Positions 33,850 through 45,269 are shown, counted from the stretch's first letter. The stretch: DNA of 64,000 nt from Vandiemenella viatica (GCA_031002005.1 JARYHS010009186.1:108102829-108166828); one strand, 5' to 3'. Program-made: numbers and translations. The notes: generated by a model from the sequence alone, not told the origin.

Positions 33850-34420
33850 ACACCTGACACCAATCGTAGCTACTCGCCGCGTCGCAGCGGAGTGCTGGGG
33901 AACGGGCGACGCGACGGTCGTGTCCGGGCGACCGTAAGAAACCCGAGCCAGCGGGCCGCGGGCGGCCATGTTAATTAAAAGGAGTCTGGCTGGCCTGCTC
34001 GTTAGCTCGCCGGCCGTTTTGTAGCCGAGGACGTATGATTCGCCCGGTGACACCAATTACCGCGGGCCCAGTTAATTATGAGATTTAAGATTGATTCCCC
34101 GGCCACGAGAGCGGTAATTGGCGCACGGGGTAGCAGATATTAATGAGCCAATTAACTATTGTGCAGCCGGTGCGGGCTGGCTCCGAGCGAAGGCTTCTTC
34201 GCGAAGCACGGTGCGCCGGGGTGAGGGACAGAACTAGGACGGCAGTAATAGGAGGTGGCGACTGATCGCTCCAGATTAGCTGCTGGAGGTACACGGCAGG
34301 TAGTTCGTCAGACACCTTCACACGTCGATACGAGCTGGTAATTAGCGCCACACTCGTTCCCGTCTTAATTGGGTGACGTCCGACTTGGAAACTGAATACA
34401 CGTATCATTGTTTGAATAAC
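33850..34420. promoter_or_regulatory. GC-rich island with a dense cluster of homeodomain cores; strongest enhancer candidate
   Basis: In a GC/CpG-rich background there are at least seven TAATT-type cores within 400 bases: TTAATTAA 33,971; CAATTAC 34,054; TTAATTATG 34,072; GTAATTGG 34,114; TAATGAG 34,141 followed by CAATTAAC 34,149; GTAATTAGC 34,338; TTAATTGGG 34,365. GC-rich sequence should contain few such AT-only cores by chance, so the clustering is notable. No frame looks like a protein. This is the profile of insect conserved developmental noncoding elements; conservation itself is not shown here. Confidence 0.45.
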
Positions 34421-34424
34421 AATG

Positions 34425-35700
34425 GTTTGCTCACATATAGACAGGAGGAAAGTGGAAAATTTTAATGACTAATACACACATAATCTTATAACAGCGATGG
34501 AACTTTTGACACTGTCTTCCTACGTTAGTGGGGGATTTGTATGCTGTCTACGTATACGACGACTTACACGTGTGAATAATCTTATATAATTACTACCATT
34601 CATGAATTAAAACTATACAATCATGGAATGCAGAGCTAATTACATTTTTTATAATCGCAATTTTAAATCATTACCTTTAACAACAGTGTCCTAATTTAAT
34701 TAATATAGCGTAGTCTTTACTTTGTTGTATCACGTATTATACCCCCAAAAGAGTTGATAATATCCTGTACTAGCTTTCCTCCTCAGATTATTGTCCACTT
34801 GTCACATTTCCGAGGTAAATCCTGGAATCCTTCTTCTGCCTCATATAAAGTAAACCTTTTTACCTCTCAACTGCAGTATTTATCCTCTCACCAATAATTA
34901 TTTGTCAGATATGCAATAATTTTCATAAGTTAAACTCATTCAAATTTTATTTTTCACATTCCTGTAACTTCACAACATTTTTACAACTTCATTAATTTGG
35001 AATCTTATCTCAACTATTTTATACAATAAAATAAATTGTTATTTTGACAGTTTTATTAACTTATAATGGATTTACGCAGCATTTTCTCGCCAGATACCAA
35101 TTTCAGCCATGCCTGTCTTATTTCACCTTGACGACTTTCTGATTTTTTCATTCTTGCCTCGTATATATATTTTTGTTTATATATACCTCCGCTCCCATCG
35201 TTATTGGTTACACTTTGAATCAACGTCCTTAATGCTTACTGACAACTATATAGAAAATAACTTCATAAGTGCAATTCGTTAACAATCTTCCAAGATTGTA
35301 TGACTATGTGTGACAAGTACTCTACTTCAACGCAGAAACTAAACTTGTACCGGCATTTGATATAAGAGTGGGTAGACAGTAAAATAAAATTTATTTTGTA
35401 TTGCTAAACTCCTGGTATATTCTACTGCCACTCCAGCTACTAGTTCTTTATCACATGATTCCATTACTGGTGCATTTTGTCGCAATTCATCTTGAACAAA
35501 AAAATCTTATTTCAAAACTTTCCTCACATCAGTTTCAAACGTATGATGTGCTTTAGTAATTTCTGATATCTGTTTTTAATAATTTATTATGTTGCCGATT
35601 AGACAATGCGCTCCTTCTCCATTTTTTAGTTCTCACAGTTAACATTTATTTTACTATTTTAAATGGTCGCTTCTGGCTACTTCATAGCTTCAAAACTCAT
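34425..35700. other. AT-rich intergenic stretch
   Basis: No recognised element or gene. Confidence 0.4.
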
Positions 35701-35706
35701 GTGAAT

Positions 35707-35883
35707 GAGCGGTGGTGGCTCAGTGGTGAATGCGTCTAAGTGAAGATCAAGAGGTCTCCAGTTTGGATCCTGGTTTCGGCTGGTATTTTCAAAGGTCCTT
35801 AATCGGACCTTCACCTTTGGCGAACCTCGCTTTGTGTATTTGAAGTGTGCCAGAACGCTCCCGCGGTTCTAATTTCACGTTAA
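35707..35883 (+). repeat. SINE-B copy, head-containing, 3'-truncated
   Basis: GAGCGGTGGTGGCTCAGTGG (tRNA-like A-box region), a decayed B box (GTTTGGATCC), GGTCCTTAATCGGACC and GTGTGCCAGAACGC, ending at CACGTTAAAAAC where a SINE-A begins directly. Confidence 0.75.
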
Positions 35884-36115
35884 AAACGAGCGTGGATGGT
35901 GAGCAACATTCCGGCCTCGCATTCGGGAGGACGTCAGTTCGAAACTACATCCAGCCATCCAGATTTGGATTTTCCATGGTTTCCCCAAATCACTCCATGC
36001 GTATTCCGGCATGGTTCCTTCAAAAGGTTATGGCTGAATTTCTTCCCTTTCCTTGTCTCCTGACCTTTCCCACTTCTAACGACCTAGACGTTGTCGGGGA
36101 GAAAACTATAAACAA
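35884..36115 (+). repeat. SINE-A copy abutting a SINE-B
   Basis: ACGAGCGTGGATGGTGAGC, CCTCGCATTCGGGAGGACG, a damaged B box (CAGTTCGAAAC), CCAGATTTGGATTTTCC and the AACGACCTAGACG tail. Together with the SINE-B it forms a 410-bp composite. The 152-codon frame over both is spurious. Confidence 0.75.
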
Positions 36116-36119
36116 AAAT

Positions 36120-37235
36120 AATCAACATTATATTTTCTCTATAACCCGTATAATTACCGGATTAAGTTATGCACATACAGTAGAGGCGTATTGCGCAGTC
36201 GGTAAGAAACTGTATCAACCAGGTTCTGGAAAGACCCCAAGAGATTATTATATAGATTATCTTATTTACATTAGCTTTCTTCACTTCATTTCACCCTACC
36301 AATAACACAATTTGGGTGCGAACTCTCTCATCTTGCTAAAATAATCCAGCAATATTAAAGTTGGTATCACTTTTGTCTCGTTCTTACATTGTGTACAAAC
36401 TACCTAAACACATTACGTTATACATATATTTCATTAATTTTAGTAGTGCTGTATGTGGTAGTGTAAATCTACAGGAATGTAAGAATGTAAAGGATATGAA
36501 TTCAAATTACACCTTATATCATTCATCAACATAAGAAAACAGTTATCAAAGTTGTGAATTTAAGTTAATTTGAGTTAATTTTTTTAAACTGTTATTCATA
36601 TTTAACATGTGTAGGAGTTAATTTAAAATGTAATCTTAAAAAGCGATACACATTTAAGTTACCTTTATACGTTAAATATCCGAAACACTTAGAAGTATGA
36701 TTAAGGTTTTTACAAATTGTATAACTTTTAGCGGAGAAGGTGGACACTCGTTACAAAAAATTTTAATAATAGTTATGTGCTTCTGATGGTTATTTTCTAC
36801 CATAAACGGCACAAAAAACCTCACGGATGGTTCGTAATGGTTAATATACTACAGCATACAACATATTATAAATGTTTGTTCCATATGTAGTCACACCAGT
36901 CTCAAAAAGGTTTCAAAGTTAAAAAGTTTGGCAGGTTTTTCATAAATAGGAAGAAACATTTATTAATTCCAGCATAACAGTAACATTACGCTGGTAGGTG
37001 GTTAATCATAGTCGAATAATTTTGGTGAAGTCAGAAAATACCGTTATTCTACCTTGGAATTAGTCGCTGCAGCTAGTTGAGGAGATTATAAAATTGGATG
37101 CTAAAACTTCAGCAAATAGTGAGTGTAATTTTACTATGGACAGAGAAATAAGTGAATACTTACCAGATCAAGATTTGTGGCGGAATACACACACACACAA
37201 ACTAAAAACTTTTGGTTGATACCGCAGTCGTGTAA
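36120..37235. other. AT-rich intergenic stretch
   Basis: No recognised element. A short AC-repeat lies near 37,188-37,198. Confidence 0.4.
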
Positions 37236-37237
37236 TC

Positions 37238-37474
37238 AATCTTTTGGACCGAGCGTGGTGGTGTAACGGATAGCGTTCTGGCCTCGCATTCGGGAGGACG
37301 GCGGTTCGAATCCCCGTCCGGGCATCCAGATTTGGGTTTTAATGGTTTCCCAAATCACTCCAGGCAAATGCCTGGATGCTTCCTTCAAAAGGCCATGGCC
37401 GAATTCCTTCCCATCCTTGCCTCCCATCCTTTCCCGTCTCTAAGACGTAAAGCAGTTAAAAAAAAATCTTTTGG
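37238..37474 (+). repeat. SINE-A copy with 10-bp target duplication
   Basis: The body 37,248-37,464 carries CCGAGCGTGGTGGTGTAACG (A box), a perfect B box GGTTCGAATCC, the CCAGATTTGGG body and a poly-A tail. Direct repeats AATCTTTTGG lie at 37,238-37,247 and 37,465-37,474. The tail differs from the 44.7-kb type (TCTAAGACGTAAAGCAGTT). Confidence 0.92.
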
Positions 37475-38635
37475 CAAAGAGCATTGTTCGAAAAGTATAG
37501 TATTTTGTTTTGCATATCTACGCCTTTCACGTATTCCACTAAAGTAGATAAGTTCTTTATGTGGCCTAATATTAAGGCTCCATAAACCATCTCCCTTTCA
37601 TTTTTATGCAGTCACACTATTATTAGTAACATATTTGCAACGATCCAATTTTTATGGTGTAAAAACTCGAGTGAAAAATGGGAATAGTGAAGTCGTTTCA
37701 TTCTGACAGCAATTCGGCTGTGGTTTTGGCCATAAGTATCTATATCAGGCTTTATTTTTATTTTTAAAAAACTTTTACAAATTTTCACAGTCGTATATCA
37801 GTCTTGTACAGTCTCTACAAATGGTTTGATCGCGGTTTGGAGCTCCCTTCACCGGCTCAAAATTTAGTTCATTCCACCGAGATTGACGTTACACCCAGCT
37901 CCTCTGACTTCTAGAGCGCAAAAACAATCGTTCCTTACAAAACCAATGATAGCCCATATCCTCCCTGAAGTCTCCCTGGTGTATCCAATACGAATGATAT
38001 CGCTTGTTATATCACTGGTTTTGTAAGGTAAACACTTCAGGTGAGCAGCATGATGCTACTTCAGTGTTGAATAAACTCAGCAGTAGATTGTACCCCCGAA
38101 GATGACTATAGATCGTGGTTTAAACGAGGGCCGAAATTGGAGCAGTGAGCATAATGTACATAGCGCTTTATCTCGTATGTATTTGGTAGCAGTAAGAACA
38201 AACGCTACCGATGTTTCTACTCTATCTACCATTCTCTTTTTACTGTAGCTAAACTCTATTTTGAAAGCAATTATTTCCATAGTTTGTTGATTCTGCTTCA
38301 GTTTCCTCGCAAATTTCAAGTACAAATTCATATTAACACAGCTGGAAAACGAAAACACTTCCCGCACTTGAAGATTGAAGTTGGTCAGTCGCCACGTCTG
38401 TTTAGAACTGGCAATCCACGAAGAAAGATCAGAGGGATAGATATGTTGTTACAAATGCATGTGGTGTGTGGACAAAGTCATTATCCGCCTAACTGCAATG
38501 CCATCTCAAACCTTAGTTTTATATATATGGACAAAAACGTTACTATTCCGAGAGTAACATCTCTGGCGATGCTAATGGAATATTACAAGTCGGATGTCGG
38601 GAAGAGGCTAAGGATGTATGAAACATCTTTGGCTG
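37475..38635. other. Intergenic sequence with one hairpin
   Basis: A stem is formed by 37,933-37,951 (CCTTACAAAACCAATGATA) and 38,010-38,028, matching at 18 of 19 positions around a 58-base loop, possibly a tiny foldback element. The 118- and 96-codon overlapping frames at 38.1-38.6 kb show no domain and lie on opposite strands. Confidence 0.45.
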
Positions 38636-38639
38636 CGTA

Positions 38640-38870
38640 GCCTCTGGACAGCACGCCTGGTCCGGTAACAAGACGTGATGGCTGTAGATGTATTGGCTCC
38701 GCCTGCTGCAGCCAGCAGTGACATATCGCCGGTGGAACTCTCATAAAGCCAGCGGAGGCGCCCCGCCATCCATCACACATTGACACACGCCACCGGCAGC
38801 CGGCTACCAGGTATCACACGACGCGGCCACTTGTGGGACGTGACCGCGCACTCAGCAGGTAGTACCAACC
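38640..38870. promoter_or_regulatory. Small GC-rich island
   Basis: About 230 bases with raised GC and CpG (CAGCGGAGGCGCCCCGCC near 38,750), including CTCATAAAGCC near 38,741. No coding support and weak regulatory evidence. Confidence 0.22.
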
Positions 38871-38984
38871 TCTCAACCCGATATCCGCACTAACGGAATA
38901 CAAAAAAACACTCGTAGAATTATTTAATGCGAGAGCGTATAAATGACAAAATAAATTCGATGATTCTACCTCGCAAACCAGACC

Positions 38985-39160
38985 TACAGCGGAATCCAAA
39001 CCCTGGAGCCTCCGAGTATAATTCAATCGGACAAAGAAAAAGCTTTTACAGTGGTAAAGATCAGTTTAATCGCAGAGAAAAATTCTCGCTAAGACCGAGA
39101 GTCAAACTAGGGACCTCTAAGCCATTCAGGCCCCTAGCTCACTTGCCGCGTGTAGTGGAT
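38985..39160 (-). repeat. Probable decayed SINE-B
   Basis: Plus strand AAGACCGAGAGTCAAACTAG, GGGACCTCTAAGCC and CTAGCTCACTTGCC resemble the complement of the SINE-B tRNA-like head. The rest is too eroded to confirm. Confidence 0.35.
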
Positions 39161-39549
39161 ACATGCATTTATGGACAAATTGTTCTAGTTTAATTCTATT
39201 TCGACTTATTTTACTCGTTCAGATATCACAAGATACAAAGAACACGGTTTCGGTGTAATCAAAGGGAGTGACCTTACCAAAGCACCAGAAGGCACAAAAA
39301 CAACCAAGAAAACCACAAGTCTCTCTTAGCAGCAGACTTATCTAGAGATTTTGGAAGCAACTCAGATTTTTGCTTGGGTGAAATGGAAAGGTTTGTAGGT
39401 CAATGTTACGACTAGAGGTTCCTACAATGTTGGATCTCTTGTGAATGCAACTGACTGGAATGTCTCTGGCTAAAACAATTAGATGAGACGCATATGTTTG
39501 CCACCAGAGAACATGCATTCTCGTGTATTTGACAAGTACACGGCGTAGA

Positions 39550-39774
39550 GTGTGGAACTCATTTTTTTTTTTTACTTATGGCTTTATGCCTCATTGACGT
39601 CATTAGAGGCGTGATGGGGTGGGGTACAAGGAACGGGAAGGAATTCGGCCATCGCCTTTTGAAGGAAGCATGCCTGGCAATCGCCTGGAGTGATTTGGGG
39701 AAACCATGGAAAACCCAAATCTGGATGCCCGGACCGGGATTCGAACCAACGTCCTCCCGAATGTGTGGAACTCA
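39550..39774 (-). repeat. 5'-truncated SINE-A with 12-bp target duplication
   Basis: Direct repeats GTGTGGAACTCA at 39,550-39,561 and 39,763-39,774 bound a body that starts (plus strand) with a T-run, TTATGGCTTTATGCCTC and AGGAATTCGGCCATCGCC, and stops within the head just after the B box complement (GGGATTCGAACCAACGTCC). The exact duplication shows that the 5' truncation happened during insertion, as in target-primed reverse transcription. Confidence 0.9.
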
Positions 39775-39779
39775 CACAT

Positions 39780-40377
39780 TATCCTAAAACACGAACTCTT
39801 CATCAATAGTTATCGAAGGTGAATACTTTTTTTCACAACACCGTCGAATGCTATAAATGTCTTTATTCCAAAGACACCAGGGTAGAGTAACTTAGAGCAC
39901 ACTAGTGTTGTCAGAGGGAGTTTTACTAAGCTGTTTAATCCAACTTGAAAGAAACAGTTTTGTCAATTATAAAACGAAGTCGGAATCGGTCCTCCTATGC
40001 ATAGTCATCGTACTTGATGTCAAATTTTGACAGTTTTTTTTTATTTATAGGAAATTTCTGTTTTGACCTTAAACCACTGTTCTACTTCAGAGTTAGCGTC
40101 AAAGCAGTATTCATCATTGCGCGCTTCATTTCCAGAAACAGACCACTTACGGTTATGTCTGAGGAATCCACTGGGTTCATCACCATTTCGGAATCTACTC
40201 GAACCGTTTTTAGGTGGATTATCTAGCAGAATGGGCTGGTAAGTATTCTGTTAAAAACAGGAGTCCTTTCGTGAGCATTCTTCGCCGTTTCACTCTCAGG
40301 TACTCTGGTAGGATGGCAGTATCGCAATCCCAGATAAAGAGACGGTACCGCTTTAGCAATTGACTATCGTTCTCTTC

Positions 40378-40425
<48 letters not shown>

Positions 40426-42310
40426 GGGGGGGGGGAGGGGGGAGTTTGCAAGGAGGATGTGGAAGAAGTGATGTGAGCTATACAATTCACAAACAAAATA
40501 CATTTTTCATACACAACACATGTCACTAGTTTCACAGACATGATACATCACTTTCAATGATGTTTTTGACAACTGCGCATCTCTTTGACAAAATGTACAC
40601 TATGTTGGTGAATGTAGCTATTATCAAAAGGACAACGTCCTTTGAAGGAGATGGTATTTGAAGATGTCCTTTCTAGCTGTCTCTTCACCCTAACTGGTCT
40701 GCGTGAGTTTCATTCCCAATATTTTGTGCTACGGTATTCCACGAGAACCTTATCAGTATTGAATTAATGAATTGTGACTTCCAAATATAAATCAAGTATA
40801 CTTCTGTTAACTATTCCGTGTTTTTATCGTCAAGTTCTTTGATGAAAATTGTGTTCTCGCTGGCCGAGTTCCTTACCACCGGGAAACCACAGCTGTCAAT
40901 CTGAGACGGACGGACCACCCCCGAAGTGGAATGCGTTTAGGCGGATCTTAGTCCTGCTAATTGGCAAGCATTTTGAGAGTCGTTTTTGGAAGGCGTTCCG
41001 GGTAATGCGCATGTTTGTTTGCGAGTCAGCAAACAATGGGCAGACCCTGTCTGGGATTTCCACACTTTGGCTCTCGCGCCAAAGTGGTGCCACAATCATA
41101 CCTCCTTCTGCTGAATCTCTCAGATTTTGATATTCTGCTGACCACAAATAACGTATACACATCACAGTACAGTATATTAGTGAAAAAACGTGTATGATAA
41201 CGTGGAAGGATATAACATTTAATCCTAATTACTTGAGTGGTATAATACCAATTGCGAGTTGTAATAGCCAATGTCGTTAATTTTTTCTGAATTAACCAAT
41301 TTTATTATATGTGTTAAATCACGTTCAGTAACAGCGAATATTAAATGATCAAATTTTGTATCTGTTTCAAAAAATACAGCATCCAGTTAACACTTCGTAT
41401 AGAAGTTTATAAGTAAAATTCATGTAGTGAATTTCAATGGTCACTTGTAGCCTTTCCTCCAAACAATGCCGCTATTCCAGTACCCAGTAGTTACCTTCAT
41501 TAATTATATATGCCAATACATATAGATGGCTAACTTCATAACTACCGATGTGGGGTGGTTGATATGAAAGGCTTTTTTTGCGTTCATCTGTCGTAGAAAG
41601 TTTCAAAATACATCGAATGTTACTTCCACACTTTGGCTGATTGCTTTCTGACGTAAGTGCCGAGGTTTGATCAAACTTAACGAAAATGCATTACTACTTG
41701 AAAGAATGTGTATAATGAAATGCATTTCCATTCATTCATCAGCATCCAGTGCAAATAAATTTATAATTGGGTTTTCTTTAGCTACAAGGCAGATTTCGAA
41801 ATGCTTAACAATTACCACAGCAATTACCACTGGTAATAAAATGTAACAGGCGACATCGCAAGATTATTTTCAACCATTATCTGGTCTGATTTGATGTTAT
41901 CTGTGGTCTGTTGCTATCATATATTGATATCTTAACCTTCATAGTCAGTACAACTAACATCTTCAATTATCAGATCACTGTACTCTTTGATCTTCAACGT
42001 ACTTCCTTCCTTGATGTAGGTCCATTATAAAATATATGTTGAGTAACATGTTTTGTTTGAAATTGTGTCTTGCATTCGTATCTCTTGTAAGATTAACTCA
42101 GTTGTCTTGATGTATTATTTCCAAAACGCTAAGCTTCACTTACGTTCTTCCTTGAACAAAATTTATTTTCAGTTCCAAATCTATATTGGTGCCAACCTAT
42201 GTAAAGCGCTGTGATCGGTCCTCTTGTCATCTGACGAGAAACGAAGATCCTGGACAACCCGTATACTGTGGACACTCCATGCTGAAAATTCGTTAAAATA
42301 TATGTCTGGA
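39780..42310. other. Intergenic sequence with a long homopolymer run and a hairpin
   Basis: No gene recognised. Positions 40,381-40,420 are about 40 T, followed by a nearly uninterrupted G-run to 40,441. A near-perfect hairpin CACACTTTGGC / GCCAAAGTGGTG with a 6-base loop lies near 41,060-41,090. The opposed 89-93 codon frames at 40.9-41.2 kb lack motifs. Confidence 0.45.
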
Positions 42311-42314
42311 TTTT

Positions 42315-42560
42315 TTAAACAGTTATCCATCTATTCATATCTTTAGCTAAGTTCTTCATCTCAACATACGCCTTACAACCTACATCATCAATTATCTGCT
42401 TCTTGTATTCTAATCCCTGCATTCCTCTACAGTTCTTACATTGAACTGTTCCCACCACTAACAATTTAACCAATTCCCCATGTCTTAAAATATGAGCCAA
42501 CATTCTGTGTCCCTTTTTGTAATATTCTTCCACAAGCTTCCTTCCTCACCCATCATTTCC
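42315..42560 (-). pseudogene. C-terminal scrap of a non-LTR retrotransposon ORF2
   Basis: The 72-codon minus frame reads KKGHRMLAHILRHGELVKLL, then QCKNCRGMQGLEYKKQIIDD and VGCKAYVEMKNLAKDMNRW. This matches the C-terminal region that follows the reverse transcriptase in a widespread insect LINE group (HILRHGELVxxxxEG...GRGRxRLEYxxQIxxDVGCxxYxEMKRLAxxRxxW). No upstream reverse transcriptase is present. It has no stops but is cut at both ends. Confidence 0.7.
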
Positions 42561-42654
42561 AAAATATGTCCGCTTCATATCTTTTTAATTGCGTATGTGT
42601 TCTATAATATGGTCGAAGTTGTTCGATCCCTTGCTTTACATCATCTGTCACTAT

Positions 42655-42850
42655 GAGCGGTCTGGTGACTCATTGGTTAAGGCGTATAAATGGGCACTGA
42701 AAGGTCCCCGGTTCGAATCCCTGTCTCGGCAGGAATTTTTATAGGCACTTAATCCGACTTTCCCCTCTAGCACTGCTTGTTGTGTAATGTGAAGTACGCC
42801 AGAACGCTTCCGTGGTTCGGATTACACGTTAAACTGCAGTTCCCCTTCTA
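42655..42850 (+). repeat. SINE-B copy with intact A and B boxes
   Basis: GAGCGGTCTGGTGACTCATT, GGTTAAGGCG, a perfect B box GGTTCGAATCC, TAATCCGACTTTCCCC, GAAGTACGCCAGAACGC and ACACGTTAAACTG. It is the best-preserved promoter among the SINE-B copies and is truncated at the 3' side. Confidence 0.8.
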
Positions 42851-42952
42851 ATACTACTGCTTTTGTGGTTTAATAATGATAGTCATTACTATGTTGTATT
42901 TCGACCCACCTAATGCATGCATCGAGTCTTCGTAAATTATTATTTCTTAAAG

Positions 42953-43040
42953 CGGTCGTCACGATTGGATGGTTAACGCATTAGTATGCACTTAAAGTCT
43001 TCTATGATTTTGGGGATTCACAAATTCCCTAAAACGCGCA
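42953..43040 (+). repeat. Decayed SINE-B head
   Basis: AGCGGTCGTCACGATTGGAT and GGTTAACGCATTAG, then a trace of the following segment. Too eroded for boundaries. Confidence 0.35.
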
Positions 43041-43489
43041 CATATAAAGTATGCTGACAAACACTGTTATTCAAACAGTTTATGGTTAATGTTAATATGC
43101 CAACCACCAACCGAAATTAAATATCGTTTATCCGAAGATCACAAGTCCTTCTGGGTGGAAAATTTAATTCGGAATATGATTATTTAATTTGTAGTACAGC
43201 TAATATTTGTACAGCAATCACTAGTCCACTATAACACATTACACGCTCTCCAAGAACGTATTTATATAGTTTTATATCACCTGGCTTGTCTGACGTTGCG
43301 GACGCAAAAGCCAATATTTCTCCTCCGACACGGAAGCACGTATTACGTATCCAAATGTGTCCGGTTCACTTCAACACAGAGCCACTGTCATTAAATTCCC
43401 GCGTTACTCCTGCGAGAGCTAAAATGTGAGTGAATTTCAGCGAGTCTAGAACAAAGAAGTGCTTCTTGTTCTGTCGATTATCGATACAT

Positions 43490-44110
43490 GTAGAGATAAT
43501 CTTTAATAGCGGATCGCTAGCTAATCGTAATGTCACACCCTGTACCCGGTAGGATTGCCGGGTTAGGTTAAGGCGTCTTCGACAGGGGCGGAATGCGCAG
43601 CCAATAGAAACCCTGTCAGCAGGTTATTACGATCACACGGAATTATTATTATCTGCCATTATTATCGAATCACTGTTTAACAGCTTGTTTAATACGGTGA
43701 CATTGAAGTTTTTCTTGCTAGCTGATAGGGGGTCTGTGAGTTGAGGTATGACTGACGAGAAAACCAGTGTTCGGTGTGGTTGTTTATCGGGCATTTTACC
43801 TGTAGGCCAGACGATACCAAGGAAGAAACAGGTGGGTGCATGCTGGTGTGTTGGGAAAGAAAGTGTAAATAAAGACGATTACCATTGACGCTGAGGAGTG
43901 GCTGGCCCCCGCAGCGTGTTTTGAGCGGGGGTCTCCCCTTCTCAAGTATGATCCAATGCAATAAGTGGCCTTATTGATTGGCGGGGCTGTGGTGGCGGGG
44001 CGGCCATCGATCTCGTCTCGCCCGGGCTGGGGAGGGAGAGGAGCCCATTGTCTCATTACAGCAGCGCCCCTAATGCAATAAGCCACCCTCCGCGCCGATT
44101 AAAAACACTA
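43490..44110. promoter_or_regulatory. GC-rich island with a repeated AATGCAATAAG motif
   Basis: The 11-mer AATGCAATAAG occurs at 43,955-43,965 and 44,072-44,082. A third related core lies in inverted orientation (CCTTATTGATTGG near 43,969). The ATGCAAT core resembles POU/octamer or C/EBP-type sites. The island also has GAATTATTATTATCTGCC near 43,639 and CCAATAGAAACCCTG near 43,598. The surrounding 43,890-44,060 stretch is CpG-rich (GGCGGGGCGGCC). The opposed 90-96 codon frames look compositional. It is a candidate enhancer or promoter-proximal element. Confidence 0.38.
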
Positions 44111-44197
44111 TACCTGCAGCGCGCTCCAAGACGCTCAGCTCGACAACCTCAATGGGATCCTTGGCTCCGGCTCTCGCCACTTCCGAACACCACTGCA

Positions 44198-44552
44198 AGG
44201 GGGCATCCACAAATTACGTGAGGTGTTTTTCCGGAGCCCCCCCCCCCCTTTGGTTAGACCTCAGCCCCTCTGGTGAGATTTGGTCCATGAGCCCCCCCTC
44301 CCCCTAGAAATCGCCCTCACAACTTTTTGAGACTTTTTTTCTGGTCTCACCCACACTATTAGACGAAATACCCCCTAAGATCGACTTTCGCGTCATTTGT
44401 AGACTTTTTTATTTTTAACTCTACAGTCAAAAAAAATAATTAAAAACCTCACGTGAGATTTCCATTGAACCCTCCCCCCTCCCTTTCGTGAGATTTTACC
44501 GGACCCCCCCCTATTTCACCTCACGTAATTTATGGACGCCCCCCCCCAACGA
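44198..44552. mobile_element. MITE-like inverted-repeat element, family GGGGGCATCC (about 355 bp)
   Basis: The left end GGGGGCATCCACAAATTACG (then TGAGGTG) and the right end (complement GGGGGCGTCCATAAATTACG, then TGAGGTG) are terminal inverted repeats of about 27 bases. The subterminal regions carry C-homopolymers and repeated GTGAGATTT motifs in both orientations. The middle is AT-rich and noncoding. The terminal resemblance to the 33.2-kb family suggests one superfamily. Confidence 0.7.
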
Positions 44553-44719
44553 CTGTCTATAATGATCGCGAACTTTTTTTTACATTTTGTTTTCACCAAT
44601 CTCTTATATTATGAGGGCGGTGTTTACTCACGATTAATCACTTCATAGTAAACAGATATTCGTCAAATTTTGCTGAGCATTCCCTATCGATAAACTAGTG
44701 GTCAAGGTCGTAAATTAAC

Positions 44720-44994
44720 TCGATCTGATCACCGAGCGTGGTGGTGTAACGGATAGCGTTCTGGCCTCGCATTCGGGAGGACGGCGGTTCGAATCCCCGG
44801 CCGGGCATCCAGATTTGGGTTTTCCATGGTTTCCCCAAATCACTCCAGGTGAATGCCGGGATGCTTCCTACAAAAGGCCATGGCCGAATTCCTTCCCATT
44901 CCTTGCCCCCATCCTTTCCCGTCTCTAAAGACCACGTTGTTAAAAGGGGACGTTAAACTGTTACAAAAAAAAAAAAAAAAAATCGATCTGATCA
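44720..44994 (+). repeat. SINE-A copy, full length, youngest looking, 12-bp target duplication
   Basis: The body 44,732-44,982 (251 bp) has the A box (TGGTGTAACGG), a perfect B box (GGTTCGAATCC), the SINE-A body, and the first tail type ending ACGTTAAACTGTTAC plus 18 A. Direct repeats TCGATCTGATCA lie at 44,720-44,731 and 44,983-44,994. By eye it differs from the 48.4-kb copy at only about five of 232 aligned bases. Confidence 0.95.
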
Positions 44995-45099
44995 AGGAAT
45001 CAAGATCTTCGATCCTTTTATGAATCTATATTGTTCTACCCTCTGTCGTATCCACCCGGTCTTCGTTGCTGCATTAAATGTGGCCAGAACTATTATAAT

Positions 45100-45235
45100 G
45101 GGGTAATGGGGCATCCATTATTTACGTGAAGTGAAATGGGGGGGGGGTCCGGAAAAATCTCACCAAGGGGGGAGGGGAAAGGAGAGAGGGGGAAGGGGGA
45201 TCGACAGAAATCTCACGTCTTGGAGAACAGTTGAG

Positions 45236-45269
<34 letters not shown>

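Noticed and set aside
35847..36305. 152-codon plus-strand frame
   Set aside because: It reads through a SINE-B/SINE-A composite into AT-rich flank; no protein similarity and no conserved start.
37248..37330. Possible tRNA gene
   Set aside because: tRNA-like A and B boxes belong to a SINE-A with poly-A tail and target duplication.
38284..38640. 118-codon plus-strand frame
   Set aside because: No recognisable domain, overlapped by an opposite frame, no splice or regulatory context; most likely chance.
42655..42740. Possible tRNA gene
   Set aside because: Has A and B boxes but is the head of a SINE-B with the family body downstream; the acceptor stem does not close.
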